64,000 nucleotides of DNA from CAYNJG01 sp965216885 (lineage in GTDB: Bacteria; Planctomycetota; Planctomycetia; Pirellulales; Pirellulaceae), in NCBI GenBank assembly GCA_965216885.1, contig OZ244209.1, forward strand, positions 1,116,001 to 1,180,000, read 5' to 3'. Under the pieces are notes generated by a model. The model saw only the letters and a list, made by a program, of their open reading frames with translations, ran no database searches and was not told the origin of the DNA. The translations under genes and the position numbers were made by a program. Position 1 is the first letter of the stretch. The number at the start of each line of letters is the position of its first letter. Below are positions 18,674-28,261 of this stretch, in pieces.

Positions 18674-20191
18674 CTACAGTCTTGCCGGATTCACGGGGAC
18701 CGTTGGGGTGTCTCCGGAGGCCTTGTCTCGCAGCGTCTTGCTCAAACGCTGCATTACATCCCTGGAAAGCTTGTCGGGTTTCACTGCCATATTGTGAAAC
18801 TCCATGGGGTCGCTGTGGTGGTCGTAGAGCTCGCGGCCCGCTTTGCCGTTGGCCCATTCGGTGTACCTCCACCGGTCCGTGCGGATGCTGCAACCCATTA
18901 CCTGGTTCTCCAGCCGATCGTCCGCTGGCCGTAGCACCTGCGTGATGGCGTAGCCGTTCCACGGTGATTGGGGATCGTTCAGAAGCGGCACGAGGCTGCG
19001 TCCTTCAAGCCCTTTTGGGTTCGTGACGCCAGCGAGCTCGGTGACGGTTGGGAAGATATCGACAAATTCGACAATCCGTCGGCACACCTGCCCATTACCT
19101 TGGGCGCGGGGATCGCGAATGATCAATGGCGATCTGGCGGATTGTTCAAATAGCGTTCGCTTTTGCCAGATGCCATTGTGTTCCCCAAGGTGATACCCGT
19201 GATCGCTCCAGAAGACGATCGTCGTATTGTCGGCCAGGTGCAGGCGATCGAGCGTGTCCAGCAGGCGACCGACCTGCGCGTCGATAAACGAAACGCAAGC
19301 GTAGTATGCCTGTGTCGCCTTGAGCAGCAACGGACGAGGCAGGTCGTAGTTGGGGATGGGGCAGTTGTGCGCAAAACCTGCCACCGGGATGTCGTCGCGA
19401 TCGCCTTCGGGTGCAAACGGCAGGCGAATTTGATCAAGGGGATGCATGTCGAAGTACTTCTTCGGCGCGACGTAGGGCGTGTGCGGGCGAAAGAATCCGG
19501 CCGCGAGGAAGAATGGTTTGTCGCCGTTCTGCTCAAGCCAACGGATGGTTTCCGATGTGATCATCCCGTCCGTTTGTTCTTCATCGGTTCCGTCGGCTTC
19601 CAGCCAGCTCAGTGCGGCGCTGATTTTTCGATGCGGTTCTGCGTTGGTGATCAACGCCTCGTCCGTCTTGTCGCGACCTTTGGGATTGATCGTATGATTC
19701 CAGGAGGGAGGGTCGTCGAAGCCGTCGGTGCCGATCGAGGCCGGAACGTTGTAGTGATAGATCTTTCCGACACGCGTGGCGACGTAGCCGGATTGTTGGA
19801 ATGCCTGCGGAAGCGTAACGACGTTGGGCAACTCATCGCGAAAGTGTCTATCCAGATCGTAGACCTTGATCGTGTCCGGACGCAGGCCCGTCATCAGCGA
19901 CGCACGAGTTGGGTTGCAGAGCGGTAATTGGTTGTAGCCTCGGAGGAAGCACACGCCGGTGGCCGCCAGGCGGTCGATGTTGGGCGTCTTCGCCATCACG
20001 TCACCGTAGCAGCCCAGAGCGCAACTCAGGTCGTCAACGGCGATGAACAGGACGTTGCGGGGCGAAGTCCTGTCGACTGTCTCCTCGGCGAAGAGGCCGC
20101 AGGCGGGGAACAACATGGCAAGAAAAAGAAGCAGCGATTGTCTTCGTTGCCGGCCGGTGTGCAGCTGGCGACTGTGATTTGGATTCGACAT
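18674..20191 (-). CDS. Sulfatase, iduronate-2-sulfatase-like
   Basis: 505 residues from the ATG at 20191; a signal-like hydrophobic stretch (SLLLFLAMLFPACGLFA) follows a basic N-terminus. The formylglycine motif is CNPTRASLMTG with C92, preceded by the metal-binding AVDDLS. Other sulfatase features are GKIYHYN, FRPHTPYVAPKKYFD and WSDHGYHLGEHNGIWQK. The overall pattern resembles iduronate-2-sulfatase-like members. It is probably exported and removes sulfate esters from algal or animal polysaccharides after Cys-to-formylglycine conversion. It is divergent from putA, with 119 bp between the two starts. Confidence 0.9.
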   Translation of the reverse strand: MSNPNHSRQLHTGRQRRQSLLLFLAMLFPACGLFAEETVDRTSPRNVLFIAVDDLSCALGCYGDVMAKTPNIDRLAATGVCFLRGYNQLPLCNPTRASLMTGLRPDTIKVYDLDRHFRDELPNVVTLPQAFQQSGYVATRVGKIYHYNVPASIGTDGFDDPPSWNHTINPKGRDKTDEALITNAEPHRKISAALSWLEADGTDEEQTDGMITSETIRWLEQNGDKPFFLAAGFFRPHTPYVAPKKYFDMHPLDQIRLPFAPEGDRDDIPVAGFAHNCPIPNYDLPRPLLLKATQAYYACVSFIDAQVGRLLDTLDRLHLADNTTIVFWSDHGYHLGEHNGIWQKRTLFEQSARSPLIIRDPRAQGNGQVCRRIVEFVDIFPTVTELAGVTNPKGLEGRSLVPLLNDPQSPWNGYAITQVLRPADDRLENQVMGCSIRTDRWRYTEWANGKAGRELYDHHSDPMEFHNMAVKPDKLSRDVMQRLSKTLRDKASGDTPTVPVNPARL

Positions 20192-20310
20192 CTTTGCTCT
20201 CACCCATGAAGGGGCCCATGTGTATATTTCAGCAACCATCGAATGCCTTACCGAAGCGGTGTCCGATGACTGGTCGCGATTGTAACCGATAGGCACGATG
20301 AAGGATTCTG

Positions 20311-23300
20311 ATGACGCACATCGACGACGAATTGTCTGTTGAGACCATGGTGGCTGAGGCGGTTGGCAATAACGATGCCGAAAAGGCTATTGATATCGCC
20401 ACAAAGCTGCTCGCCCGTTCGCAGCAGCTGCAGACTCCGCAAGAACGCCGCCAACAAGCCGAGCTGGATCGGATGATTGGTCGTCCGGATGACAAGGCGA
20501 CGCTCGTTGAAATGACCGACCAGGCATTTCGTACGCTGACGCCCGCCCGAGTTGCCGACCAACTGACGCACATCCTTGATTTGCAGGGCGTGCCACGTTT
20601 CTTCAGTCCGCTGGAACGGACCATGCTGATGGGGTTTCAGTCGTTCGGCGAGTACCTGCCGGGGGTGGCGGTTCCGCTGGTAAAAGACAAGATGAGGCGG
20701 GAGACGGCCAACGTGATTTTGCCGGCTGAGGAAGAGATGCTATCCGAGCATCTGCGGCAGCGACAGAAGGAAGGCGTGCGCATGAACGTCAACCTGCTGG
20801 GCGAAGCACTACTGGGGGAAGATGAGGCGAAACGTCGCTTGCAGAGATATCTCGACGCGCTGCGAATGCCGGAAGTTGAATGTGTGTCGGTGAAGATCAC
20901 CACCATCTATTCACAAGTGTCGCCGATCTCGCGTGAGCATACGACCAGGATTGTTGCGGACCGGATGGAGCTGCTCTATCGGGCGTCCTTGCGAGAGACT
21001 TTCCAACGTGCGGATGGGACGACGTCTTCCCGCTTCGTGTACCTCGATATGGAAGAGTATCGCGACCTGTATCTCACCGTGGATGCGATGTTTCGCGCGT
21101 TGGATCGACCGGGGTTGTTGGGCGTTCGCGCCGGAATCGCGTTGCAGGCTTATGTGCCCGATTCATTTGGAGTCCTGCAGCGTCTGCTGGCGTGGTCGCG
21201 CAAGCGTGTCGAGGCCGGCGGCGTTCCGCTGACGATCCGGCTGGTGAAGGGTGCGAACCTGGAGATGGAACGCGTGGAGGCTTCCATGGGCGGTTGGCCC
21301 TACGCGCCTTACGCGTCCAAACATGAAACGGATGCGAACTACAAGAAGATGCTGCGGGAGGTCATGCAGCCGGGGAATGCAGAATACATTCGCATCGGCG
21401 TGGCTTCGCACAACCTTTTTGATATCGCGCTGGCCATGTTGTGGGCGGGCGAAACGGCGATGTTTCCGGCCGTGCAGTTTGAAATGCTGGAGGGGATGGC
21501 CAACCATCAACGTCGAGCGATCTTTGAGGCGACTCGGTCGGTTCTGCTTTATGCTCCGGCGTGTCGGCGTGACGAGTTTCTGAATGCTATTGGCTACCTC
21601 GTGCGGCGAATGGACGAGAATACCGGTGAAGAGAACTTCCTGCGGCACGCATTTCAACTGGAAGCCGAAACGCCGGTTTGGGAGCAACTTGCGGCTGGTT
21701 TTCGCAAGGCACTGGACGGCATGCACACGGTCAGCACCGAACCGCGAAAGGATCAGGATCGGCGGCAATCGCCCACGCAGCCTCCGGTGGCGGCTCACTG
21801 GTCCAGCTATGTGGGCGAACCGGATACGGACTGGGGAGTTCCGACCAATGCCGAATGGGCGCAGGCGGTCGTCGCGGAATGGCAAGGTAGGGCAGGGGAC
21901 GCAGCGACGGAAATTCCGCTGGTCGTTGCTGGCGACGAGGTCAAGCTGGAACGCGCGGGACGCGAGTCGTTTGATCCTTCCCGACCGGGTATGGTGTCGT
22001 GCCGATTTTCGGAAGCCAACGCGGACGACATAGATCGAGCACTGGCATGCGCCGAGTCAGATCCTTCCGGCTGGCGAAAAATGAGCGACCAGCGGCGGCA
22101 CGAACTGCTGCGCGCCACGGCGCAACTCATGCGAGAGCGACGTGGTGATTTGATTGGGGCTGCCATGTTGGACGGTGGCAAAACGTTCGCAGAGGCGGAT
22201 CCCGAGGTCAGTGAGGCGATTGACTTCGTCGAGTTCTATCCGCTCACCGTGCAAGCAATGCGGGACAGGAAATCCGTTCATTCCGTGCCCCGTGGAATTG
22301 TGGTGGTGGTCAGCCCATGGAACTTCCCGCTGGCGATTCCCTGCGGTGGCGTGGCGGCGGCGTTGGCGGCAGGCAATACCGTCATTCTGAAGCCGGCCAG
22401 CGATACGGTCTTGCCTGCGTGGGTGATTGCAAAGTGTTTTTGGGATGCGGGAGTGCCCCAGGAGGCGTTGCAGGTCGTGCCGTGTTCCGGTTCGCGGGGC
22501 GGTCGTCGCTTGATTCAGGACAAACGGGTTCACACCGTGATTCTTACCGGCGGAACCGCAACCGCTCGCAGCATGTTGGCGGACCGTCCGTCGCTGCATC
22601 TGGTCGCCGAAACGGGCGGGAAGAATGCCACGATCGTGTCGGCGCTTTCGGATCGTGATCTGGCGATCAAGCACGTGTTGCATTCGGCGTTTGGGCACGG
22701 TGGTCAAAAATGTAGTGCGACTTCCTTGCTGTTGTTGGAGGATGAAGTCTATGAAGACCGGAGCTTCCGTGAAACGTTGGCCGATGCGGTGCGCAGCTTG
22801 AGGGTTGGTTCGGTGTGGGATCTTTCGACGAAAATCGGTCCGCTCATCCGGCCTCCGCAAGGCGAACTGGCGCGAGGTATGAAAGAACTGGAGCCCGGTG
22901 AGTCCTGGTTGGTGATGCCCGAGCGAATCTCGGATAACCGGCAGCTCTATCGGCCGGGAGTAAAATGGAATGTCATGTCCGGTGGGTTTACTCACCGCAC
23001 GGAACTGTTCGGCCCGGTGCTGGGAGTCATGAGGTACCGTCGGCTTGAGGATGCGATCGGAATTGTGAATGCAACCGGTTATGGGCTGACCAGCGGGCTG
23101 GAAAGTCTGGATGATCGCGAGCAGGAGATTTGGCGAGACTCGATTCGTGCCGGCAATCTGTACATCAATCGTCCCACAACCGGAGCGATCGTGTTACGGC
23201 AGCCCTTTGGCGGCGTGGGTAGCAGCGCCTACGGGCCGGGCGTGAAAGCCGGTGGTCCGCACTACGTCATACCGTTGATGCAATGCGAACCGGGCGAGGG

Positions 23301-23985
23301 TGTCGAAGCGATGAACGGGGCCGACGCGGAGTCAGTCGGCGACGCTACGGCCGCGGATGTGGATACCAACGATGAACTGGCGATCTTCGAAACCGCGCTG
23401 GCTTATTGTCGGTCGCAGGGGCTATTGGCCGCCGACGAAGTCAAGCAGGTGCGAGCTTCGACCGCCAGTCAACGCGCGGCGATGCAGGCGGAATTTTCAG
23501 GCGAACATGACACCGTCAAGATTCTCGGTCAGGACAACCTTCGCCGCTATCGTCCCGTCCGACAACTTCGTATCCGGCTGCATGCGAACGACGATTTCCT
23601 TGAAACACTTATAGCCGTGAGTGCCGCGGTCGCCGCGCGTGCTTTCGTGACGACGTCGCACACCGATGACCTACCTGCCAGGACAATCGAGGTGCTCAAT
23701 ATTCTCGCGGATCATCTGCCGGGGCGCATTGAAGTCATCGAACAATCCGATGAAGAGCTGGCAACGGCAATTCGCACCGGCTACGTTGATCGACTGCGAG
23801 TGCTGTCACATGAACGCCGGAATGACGTGGTGGATACCGCTTGTTCTGATGCGTTCGTTTCGGTCATTGACGATCGCGTGCTGCCAGACGGATATGTCGA
23901 AACACTTCGCTATCTCAACGAGCAATCACTTTCATTCGACTATCACCGCTACGGTAACCCCGGCCGTCGTGCCGTCGCGGAATAG
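20311..23985 (+). CDS. putA: PutA-type bifunctional proline dehydrogenase / glutamate-semialdehyde dehydrogenase
   Basis: 1224 residues; the ATG has gaagga upstream. The N-terminal half is the FAD-dependent proline dehydrogenase barrel (VECVSVKITTIYSQVSP, LVKGANLEMERVEA, GVASHNLFDIALAM). The aldehyde dehydrogenase domain follows (VVSPWNFPLAIPCGG, general base E767 in VAETGGKN, catalytic C801 in GGQKCSAT). About 200 extra C-terminal residues resemble the C-terminal extension of long PutA proteins. No ribbon-helix-helix DNA-binding domain is seen at the N-terminus, so it should act only as an enzyme. It oxidises proline to glutamate in two steps. No transporter gene is adjacent. Confidence 0.92.
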   Translation: MTHIDDELSVETMVAEAVGNNDAEKAIDIATKLLARSQQLQTPQERRQQAELDRMIGRPDDKATLVEMTDQAFRTLTPARVADQLTHILDLQGVPRFFSPLERTMLMGFQSFGEYLPGVAVPLVKDKMRRETANVILPAEEEMLSEHLRQRQKEGVRMNVNLLGEALLGEDEAKRRLQRYLDALRMPEVECVSVKITTIYSQVSPISREHTTRIVADRMELLYRASLRETFQRADGTTSSRFVYLDMEEYRDLYLTVDAMFRALDRPGLLGVRAGIALQAYVPDSFGVLQRLLAWSRKRVEAGGVPLTIRLVKGANLEMERVEASMGGWPYAPYASKHETDANYKKMLREVMQPGNAEYIRIGVASHNLFDIALAMLWAGETAMFPAVQFEMLEGMANHQRRAIFEATRSVLLYAPACRRDEFLNAIGYLVRRMDENTGEENFLRHAFQLEAETPVWEQLAAGFRKALDGMHTVSTEPRKDQDRRQSPTQPPVAAHWSSYVGEPDTDWGVPTNAEWAQAVVAEWQGRAGDAATEIPLVVAGDEVKLERAGRESFDPSRPGMVSCRFSEANADDIDRALACAESDPSGWRKMSDQRRHELLRATAQLMRERRGDLIGAAMLDGGKTFAEADPEVSEAIDFVEFYPLTVQAMRDRKSVHSVPRGIVVVVSPWNFPLAIPCGGVAAALAAGNTVILKPASDTVLPAWVIAKCFWDAGVPQEALQVVPCSGSRGGRRLIQDKRVHTVILTGGTATARSMLADRPSLHLVAETGGKNATIVSALSDRDLAIKHVLHSAFGHGGQKCSATSLLLLEDEVYEDRSFRETLADAVRSLRVGSVWDLSTKIGPLIRPPQGELARGMKELEPGESWLVMPERISDNRQLYRPGVKWNVMSGGFTHRTELFGPVLGVMRYRRLEDAIGIVNATGYGLTSGLESLDDREQEIWRDSIRAGNLYINRPTTGAIVLRQPFGGVGSSAYGPGVKAGGPHYVIPLMQCEPGEGVEAMNGADAESVGDATAADVDTNDELAIFETALAYCRSQGLLAADEVKQVRASTASQRAAMQAEFSGEHDTVKILGQDNLRRYRPVRQLRIRLHANDDFLETLIAVSAAVAARAFVTTSHTDDLPARTIEVLNILADHLPGRIEVIEQSDEELATAIRTGYVDRLRVLSHERRNDVVDTACSDAFVSVIDDRVLPDGYVETLRYLNEQSLSFDYHRYGNPGRRAVAE

Positions 23986-24142
23986 CCCGTTTTCACGCTG
24001 ATTCTCGTCCCAATACGTGACACCGTCGCACGGCGAATGTGCCGCATGACGGATTCTGTGTTGCGTCACACTTTTGGGTGGTTTACAATCAAGACGAGCT
24101 GTCTTTGGCGTGGTCGTTTTGCTTTTACAGAGGAGCAAACAG

Positions 24143-27133
24143 ATGCGTGGTTTGCGATGCGGGCGGTCAGGTATTCTGGGATTCGCGTGTCGAGACACAT
24201 GGCGAGTCGTCGTTACGTCTGTCTTGCTATTCGGTCTGCTTTCGCCACTGGAAGCCCAGCAATTCGCAGTGCCGGCCGGCTCTGGTGCGGTTCAGGTGAT
24301 TGAAGGTAGTGTCGCCACGCCCCCAGGTTCGCAGGCGAAACCCGCGTCGGCCGACAAGGCAGACAAGCCGGGGCAGGACGCTGCCGGGAAATCAGACGGT
24401 GAGAAGAAGGACGGGGACTCCGGCAAAAAGGAAGACAAAAAGGCTGAAGGTGATTCGGCTCCAACGTCGGTGAAGCGTCCCACCAAGCCGAAAACGGATC
24501 CGGACCCGAAGGAGCTGGAGGTCACTCCCGATGCTGACGGTCGCGTCGCGTTCAGCTTTCATGGTCAACCGTGGCCACAGGTCTTGCAGTGGTTGGCGGA
24601 CGCTTCGAACCTCAGCTTGGACTGGCAGGAATTGCCGGCGGACTATGTCAATCTCATCACGGAAAAGCGGCACACACTGACCGAATCGCGTGATCTTCTG
24701 AATCGACTGCTGCTGGATCGCGGCTACACAATGGTGCTGCAGGGGCAGGTGCTTTCGGTCTTCAAGATCGAGAAACTGGAGCCCAGTCTGTTACCACGAA
24801 TCGAAGACGAATCCCAGTTGCTGGACTTGCCTTCGTACGACTTTGTGAAAATCACTTTTCCGTTACCGGACGAGTTGAAGGCCGACAAGGTCGCCGAAGA
24901 CATCAAACCGCTGTTGAGCCCGCATGCGAAAGTCCAGCCGCTGCTGGCGACGAATCGGCTGTTGGTAATTGGTGCCGTCGGCAATTTGCGGGGCGTCAGC
25001 CGGCTGCTGAATGCCGAGCATGCCGCGGCCGCCAATCATACCGTGCCACGCGAGTTCATCATCCGTCACGCTCGCGCGGACCTGGTCGCGGATCAGGTGA
25101 TGATTCTGTTGGGGCTGGATCCGGCGTCCCGCCGCACGCCACAGGAATTGCAGCTCGAGCAAAGTCGTCTGCAACTCTTCACGCAGATGCAGCAAAAGGG
25201 GAAGGACGTCACGAAGTTCCTGAAGAAAGGCGAGTCGCCAGTTCATATCACGGTGAACCAGCGACGCAACAGCATTCTGGTCAATGCGCCGCCGGCGGAA
25301 ATGCGAGTCATCGAACGGTCCATTCGCAGCATCGATATTGGTGACGAAGACGCCCCGCCCGCCATGCAAGTTGGGGTTCGTGGTCCGGCTACGATGGAAA
25401 AGTACAAGCTGATCACGCTCGACCCCAACTCGATTGTGAATGCCCTCAAGCAGATTGGTGATCTCGAGCCCAAAACGCAACTGAACGTTGATGGTAACTC
25501 GAAGACGATCTTCGCCTACGCGACGCCCGTCGACCACGAAAAGATCAAGAACATGATCGCCGGGCTTGATGGAAGCGGTCGCCAATTCGAAGTCATCTGG
25601 CTGCGGAATCTGCCCGCCGATCGCATGGCGGCCACCATTCACGCACTGATGGTCGGCAAGGAAGAGGAGGAGGACTCAGGTCGTCGCTACTCGTACTTCT
25701 CGTATCGCTACAATCAGCCGAAAGAGGAAGATCCCAGCAAAGGATTTCGCATTGATGCGGATGTCGAACGCAACCGTTTACTGTTGTGGGCGACCAAGGC
25801 GGAGCTTGAGGAGGTGAATAACTTCCTCGTGAAGATGGGTGAAATTCCAGGTGGGCAGGGGAATCCCAACACCGTTCGCATGCTGGATCCTCGAGATGCC
25901 GAGGCGACGATGCGGATACTCGAACAGATCCGACAGGCGTGGCCTTCGATTGGCCCCAACGAATTGCGTATCGAGGGTTTTGACAAGACGCAGGACAAAG
26001 CGTCCGATGTTGATCTCGATGGGACGGTGGAAGGCCCGACGGAAGAACCGGCGCCCGGCACGACCACTCGTTCGGGCCGCATTTCGCATCCAGGGTCTCT
26101 CACGCGATTGGTTCAGTTGTCCGCCGGTACCGGGGCCAGAGCTGTGCCAGCTCCGACCAGCCCGGTGGCCGTGGCTGTGACCCCGCCACCGGTGACGATT
26201 TCCGTGAGCGAAGATGGCCGCATTGTCATCAGTTCGAAAGATACCGAGGCACTCGATCGTCTGGAGAATCTGTTGAAGCAGGTGGCGCCGCCAGCAAAAG
26301 ACTTTGAGGTGTTCTATCTGAAGTACGCATTTGCCAGTTCGGTAGTCGTCAACCTCGAGGAATTCTTTGCCGAGTCAGGCGAGTTCAACACCGAGGACAA
26401 CTGGTGGCGAGCGTGGATGGGGCTCAGTTTCGAAGAGAGCAAGAGTGGTACGGGGCTTTCGTCGCGGCGTCCGTTGAAATTCATCTACGACCTGGACACC
26501 AATTCGATTCTCGTTTCCAACGCCAGCCCGGAACAACTGGCGACCGTGCGGCGGCTTATCGAAATTTACGACAAGGCTCCATCGGAGGAGACGATCAGCG
26601 CTCGGCGATTCCGCATCTTCAAGCTCAAGCACGCTCGCGCGGAACAGGTAGCTGCGACGCTGAAGGAAGTTTACCGCGACCTGTTGAGCTCCAAGGACAA
26701 GGAGTTCTCCAAAGATCCAAAAGGCGAAGAGAAACAGTCGCAGAATTCGGGCTACGTACGTGTCTACGGCGGTATTGGGGCTGACAATAACAAGGACAAG
26801 AAACCGACGAAGGTTCGGCAGAGCTTTGCGGGCGCCTTGTCGGTGGGCGTCGACGCTGTCAGCAATACCGTCATTATTTCGGCGCAGGAGGAATGGATCG
26901 AAAGCGTCAGTCAGATGGTCGAGTATCTCGATACGGCAGCCGAAGATCACAAAGATTCTGTTGCCTACGGCCATATGGCCGGCAGTCTGCGAGGCCCGAA
27001 TCTTCAGTATGCCCTGAACGCGATGTTGTTGGAGCAGGCAAAGAAGAAGATCAGTGATGGCGCCGAGCCCAATGCGAACGGGGCGGCGGCAAAGCCCGTT
27101 GCCAACGGATCCACGAATCAGGAAGGCGGCTAA
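24143..27133 (+). CDS. Exported protein with repeated secretin N-domains
   Basis: 996 residues from the ATG at 24143, which has aggag 7 nt upstream; the N-terminus has a signal-like segment (VVTSVLLFGLLSPLEAQQ). A Lys/Asp/Pro-rich linker comes first. A STN/N0-like region follows (FHGQPWPQVLQWLADAS), then several NolW-type secretin N-domains, recognised by patterns such as FIIRHARADLVADQVMILLG, FEVIWLRNLPADRMAATIHA and FRIFKLKHARAEQVAATLKE. No C-terminal secretin channel domain is visible. Planctomycetes often encode such channel-less proteins; their role is unresolved. It may be a periplasmic ring or a structural protein. No other type II secretion genes are nearby. Confidence 0.8.
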   Translation: MRGLRCGRSGILGFACRDTWRVVVTSVLLFGLLSPLEAQQFAVPAGSGAVQVIEGSVATPPGSQAKPASADKADKPGQDAAGKSDGEKKDGDSGKKEDKKAEGDSAPTSVKRPTKPKTDPDPKELEVTPDADGRVAFSFHGQPWPQVLQWLADASNLSLDWQELPADYVNLITEKRHTLTESRDLLNRLLLDRGYTMVLQGQVLSVFKIEKLEPSLLPRIEDESQLLDLPSYDFVKITFPLPDELKADKVAEDIKPLLSPHAKVQPLLATNRLLVIGAVGNLRGVSRLLNAEHAAAANHTVPREFIIRHARADLVADQVMILLGLDPASRRTPQELQLEQSRLQLFTQMQQKGKDVTKFLKKGESPVHITVNQRRNSILVNAPPAEMRVIERSIRSIDIGDEDAPPAMQVGVRGPATMEKYKLITLDPNSIVNALKQIGDLEPKTQLNVDGNSKTIFAYATPVDHEKIKNMIAGLDGSGRQFEVIWLRNLPADRMAATIHALMVGKEEEEDSGRRYSYFSYRYNQPKEEDPSKGFRIDADVERNRLLLWATKAELEEVNNFLVKMGEIPGGQGNPNTVRMLDPRDAEATMRILEQIRQAWPSIGPNELRIEGFDKTQDKASDVDLDGTVEGPTEEPAPGTTTRSGRISHPGSLTRLVQLSAGTGARAVPAPTSPVAVAVTPPPVTISVSEDGRIVISSKDTEALDRLENLLKQVAPPAKDFEVFYLKYAFASSVVVNLEEFFAESGEFNTEDNWWRAWMGLSFEESKSGTGLSSRRPLKFIYDLDTNSILVSNASPEQLATVRRLIEIYDKAPSEETISARRFRIFKLKHARAEQVAATLKEVYRDLLSSKDKEFSKDPKGEEKQSQNSGYVRVYGGIGADNNKDKKPTKVRQSFAGALSVGVDAVSNTVIISAQEEWIESVSQMVEYLDTAAEDHKDSVAYGHMAGSLRGPNLQYALNAMLLEQAKKKISDGAEPNANGAAAKPVANGSTNQEGG

Positions 27134-27134
27134 G

Positions 27135-27188
27135 CTGCCGAACTCGCTCAACCCGCCGAACGCGATCAACCCGCTGAACGCGCTCAAT
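27135..27188. repeat. 18-bp imperfect tandem repeat after the secretin-like gene
   Basis: Three 18-bp units start at 27135, 27153 and 27171, each a variant of ccgccgaacgcgatcaac. They lie just after the stop codon. Confidence 0.85.
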
Positions 27189-27208
27189 CCGCCGCGGGCG
27201 ACTGGCTG

Positions 27209-28159
27209 CTATCGCCTTGATTCCAGCCATTGGATGGCCGCGTTGGAGATCAGTTCGTGACCACCGTCGAAGATGGTGACTCGCACGTTGTCCGCTTCAC
27301 GGCGGAAAAGGGGCGGCTTTTTTCCGTAGGTCTTGTCGCGTAGCATACGGTCACGCAGCGCTGGAGGGACTTTCGCGGTACGAACCAGCTCGTCAATGTG
27401 GTCTTGTTCGATGCGATCTTTTTCGGGCACCAAAGCGTTGAAGGCCAGCAGCGAGTGACTGATGGGGACGCTGCCTGTGTGGCCATCGTTGATCCCGGCG
27501 TTGATATCGATGGCGACGCCTAGCCCGGGTTTCAGCCATGTCAGCGGAGAACGTCGCCGGTACTCGAATGCGACTTGCTCATTCAGGTTCGGGGGCCCGC
27601 CACAGGAGAGTTCCATGTCCTTGTGGTACTTGTTTTTGAGCTCAATGGATTCACCGTGCCATGCGGTGAGGTCCGTGATGGGGACCCATGCGGAGGCTGC
27701 CGTGAATAGCTCGGGAGCTCGACCGGCCATCAACAGCGTCATGTGCCCGCCGCCGGAAGTGCCGATCAGATAGACGCGTTGGCTGTCTATCTTTCCGACC
27801 TTTTTTGCCCACGCCACGGCATCTCGAATGTCCGATACGGCGGCCTCGGAGCCACATGCCATGGGCGATCGATTGGGGCCGCGGAAATTGGGATGAATGA
27901 AGAACCAGCCCTTGCGGACACACCATCGGGCGATGTCGGCATGCAGCGTTTGCCTGTAGTCTGCACTCCACGAATGCAGCGTCACGACCAACGGCACCTC
28001 TCGTCTGGAATTCGGATTGTAGACGAGCGTCGGCTGTTGGGAGTTATCGAAAGAACAGGGGTAGGTGGTTTCGACCACCTGTCGTGGGTTTGACTGGCCA
28101 TGGCAAGCGGTCGCGGCGGCAAGCAATAACAGGCACGCACCAATTCGCATACGCATCAC
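27209..28159 (-). CDS. Exported alpha/beta hydrolase (esterase/peptidase-like)
   Basis: 316 residues with a signal peptide ending near ACHGQ; the start could be Met1 or Met3. The nucleophile elbow is GTSGGGHM, the acid is probably in GINDGHTG and the catalytic His in FDGGHE. The middle segment VVTLHSWSADYRQTLHAD resembles prolyl-oligopeptidase-type or feruloyl-esterase-like hydrolases. It probably acts outside the cytoplasm on a polysaccharide ester or a peptide; the substrate is not evident. It lies 102 bp downstream of the acetylesterase-like gene in the same direction, suggesting a shared degradative role. Confidence 0.8.
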   Translation of the reverse strand: MMRMRIGACLLLLAAATACHGQSNPRQVVETTYPCSFDNSQQPTLVYNPNSRREVPLVVTLHSWSADYRQTLHADIARWCVRKGWFFIHPNFRGPNRSPMACGSEAAVSDIRDAVAWAKKVGKIDSQRVYLIGTSGGGHMTLLMAGRAPELFTAASAWVPITDLTAWHGESIELKNKYHKDMELSCGGPPNLNEQVAFEYRRRSPLTWLKPGLGVAIDINAGINDGHTGSVPISHSLLAFNALVPEKDRIEQDHIDELVRTAKVPPALRDRMLRDKTYGKKPPLFRREADNVRVTIFDGGHELISNAAIQWLESRR

Positions 28160-28261
28160 GTCAACTCCGTTTGGCTGAAGCAGATTTTGAAATCAGGTTT
28201 GCTGGTGAACGTGTCGTACACGACTCGATCGCGGCGACTACCGATGGCAATTTGGATCCGG

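Noticed and set aside
18312..18962. N-terminal extension of the PDZ protein to 18962
   Set aside because: The extension overlaps the sulfatase gene and is Arg/Gly/His-rich; a clean membrane anchor starts at 18311.
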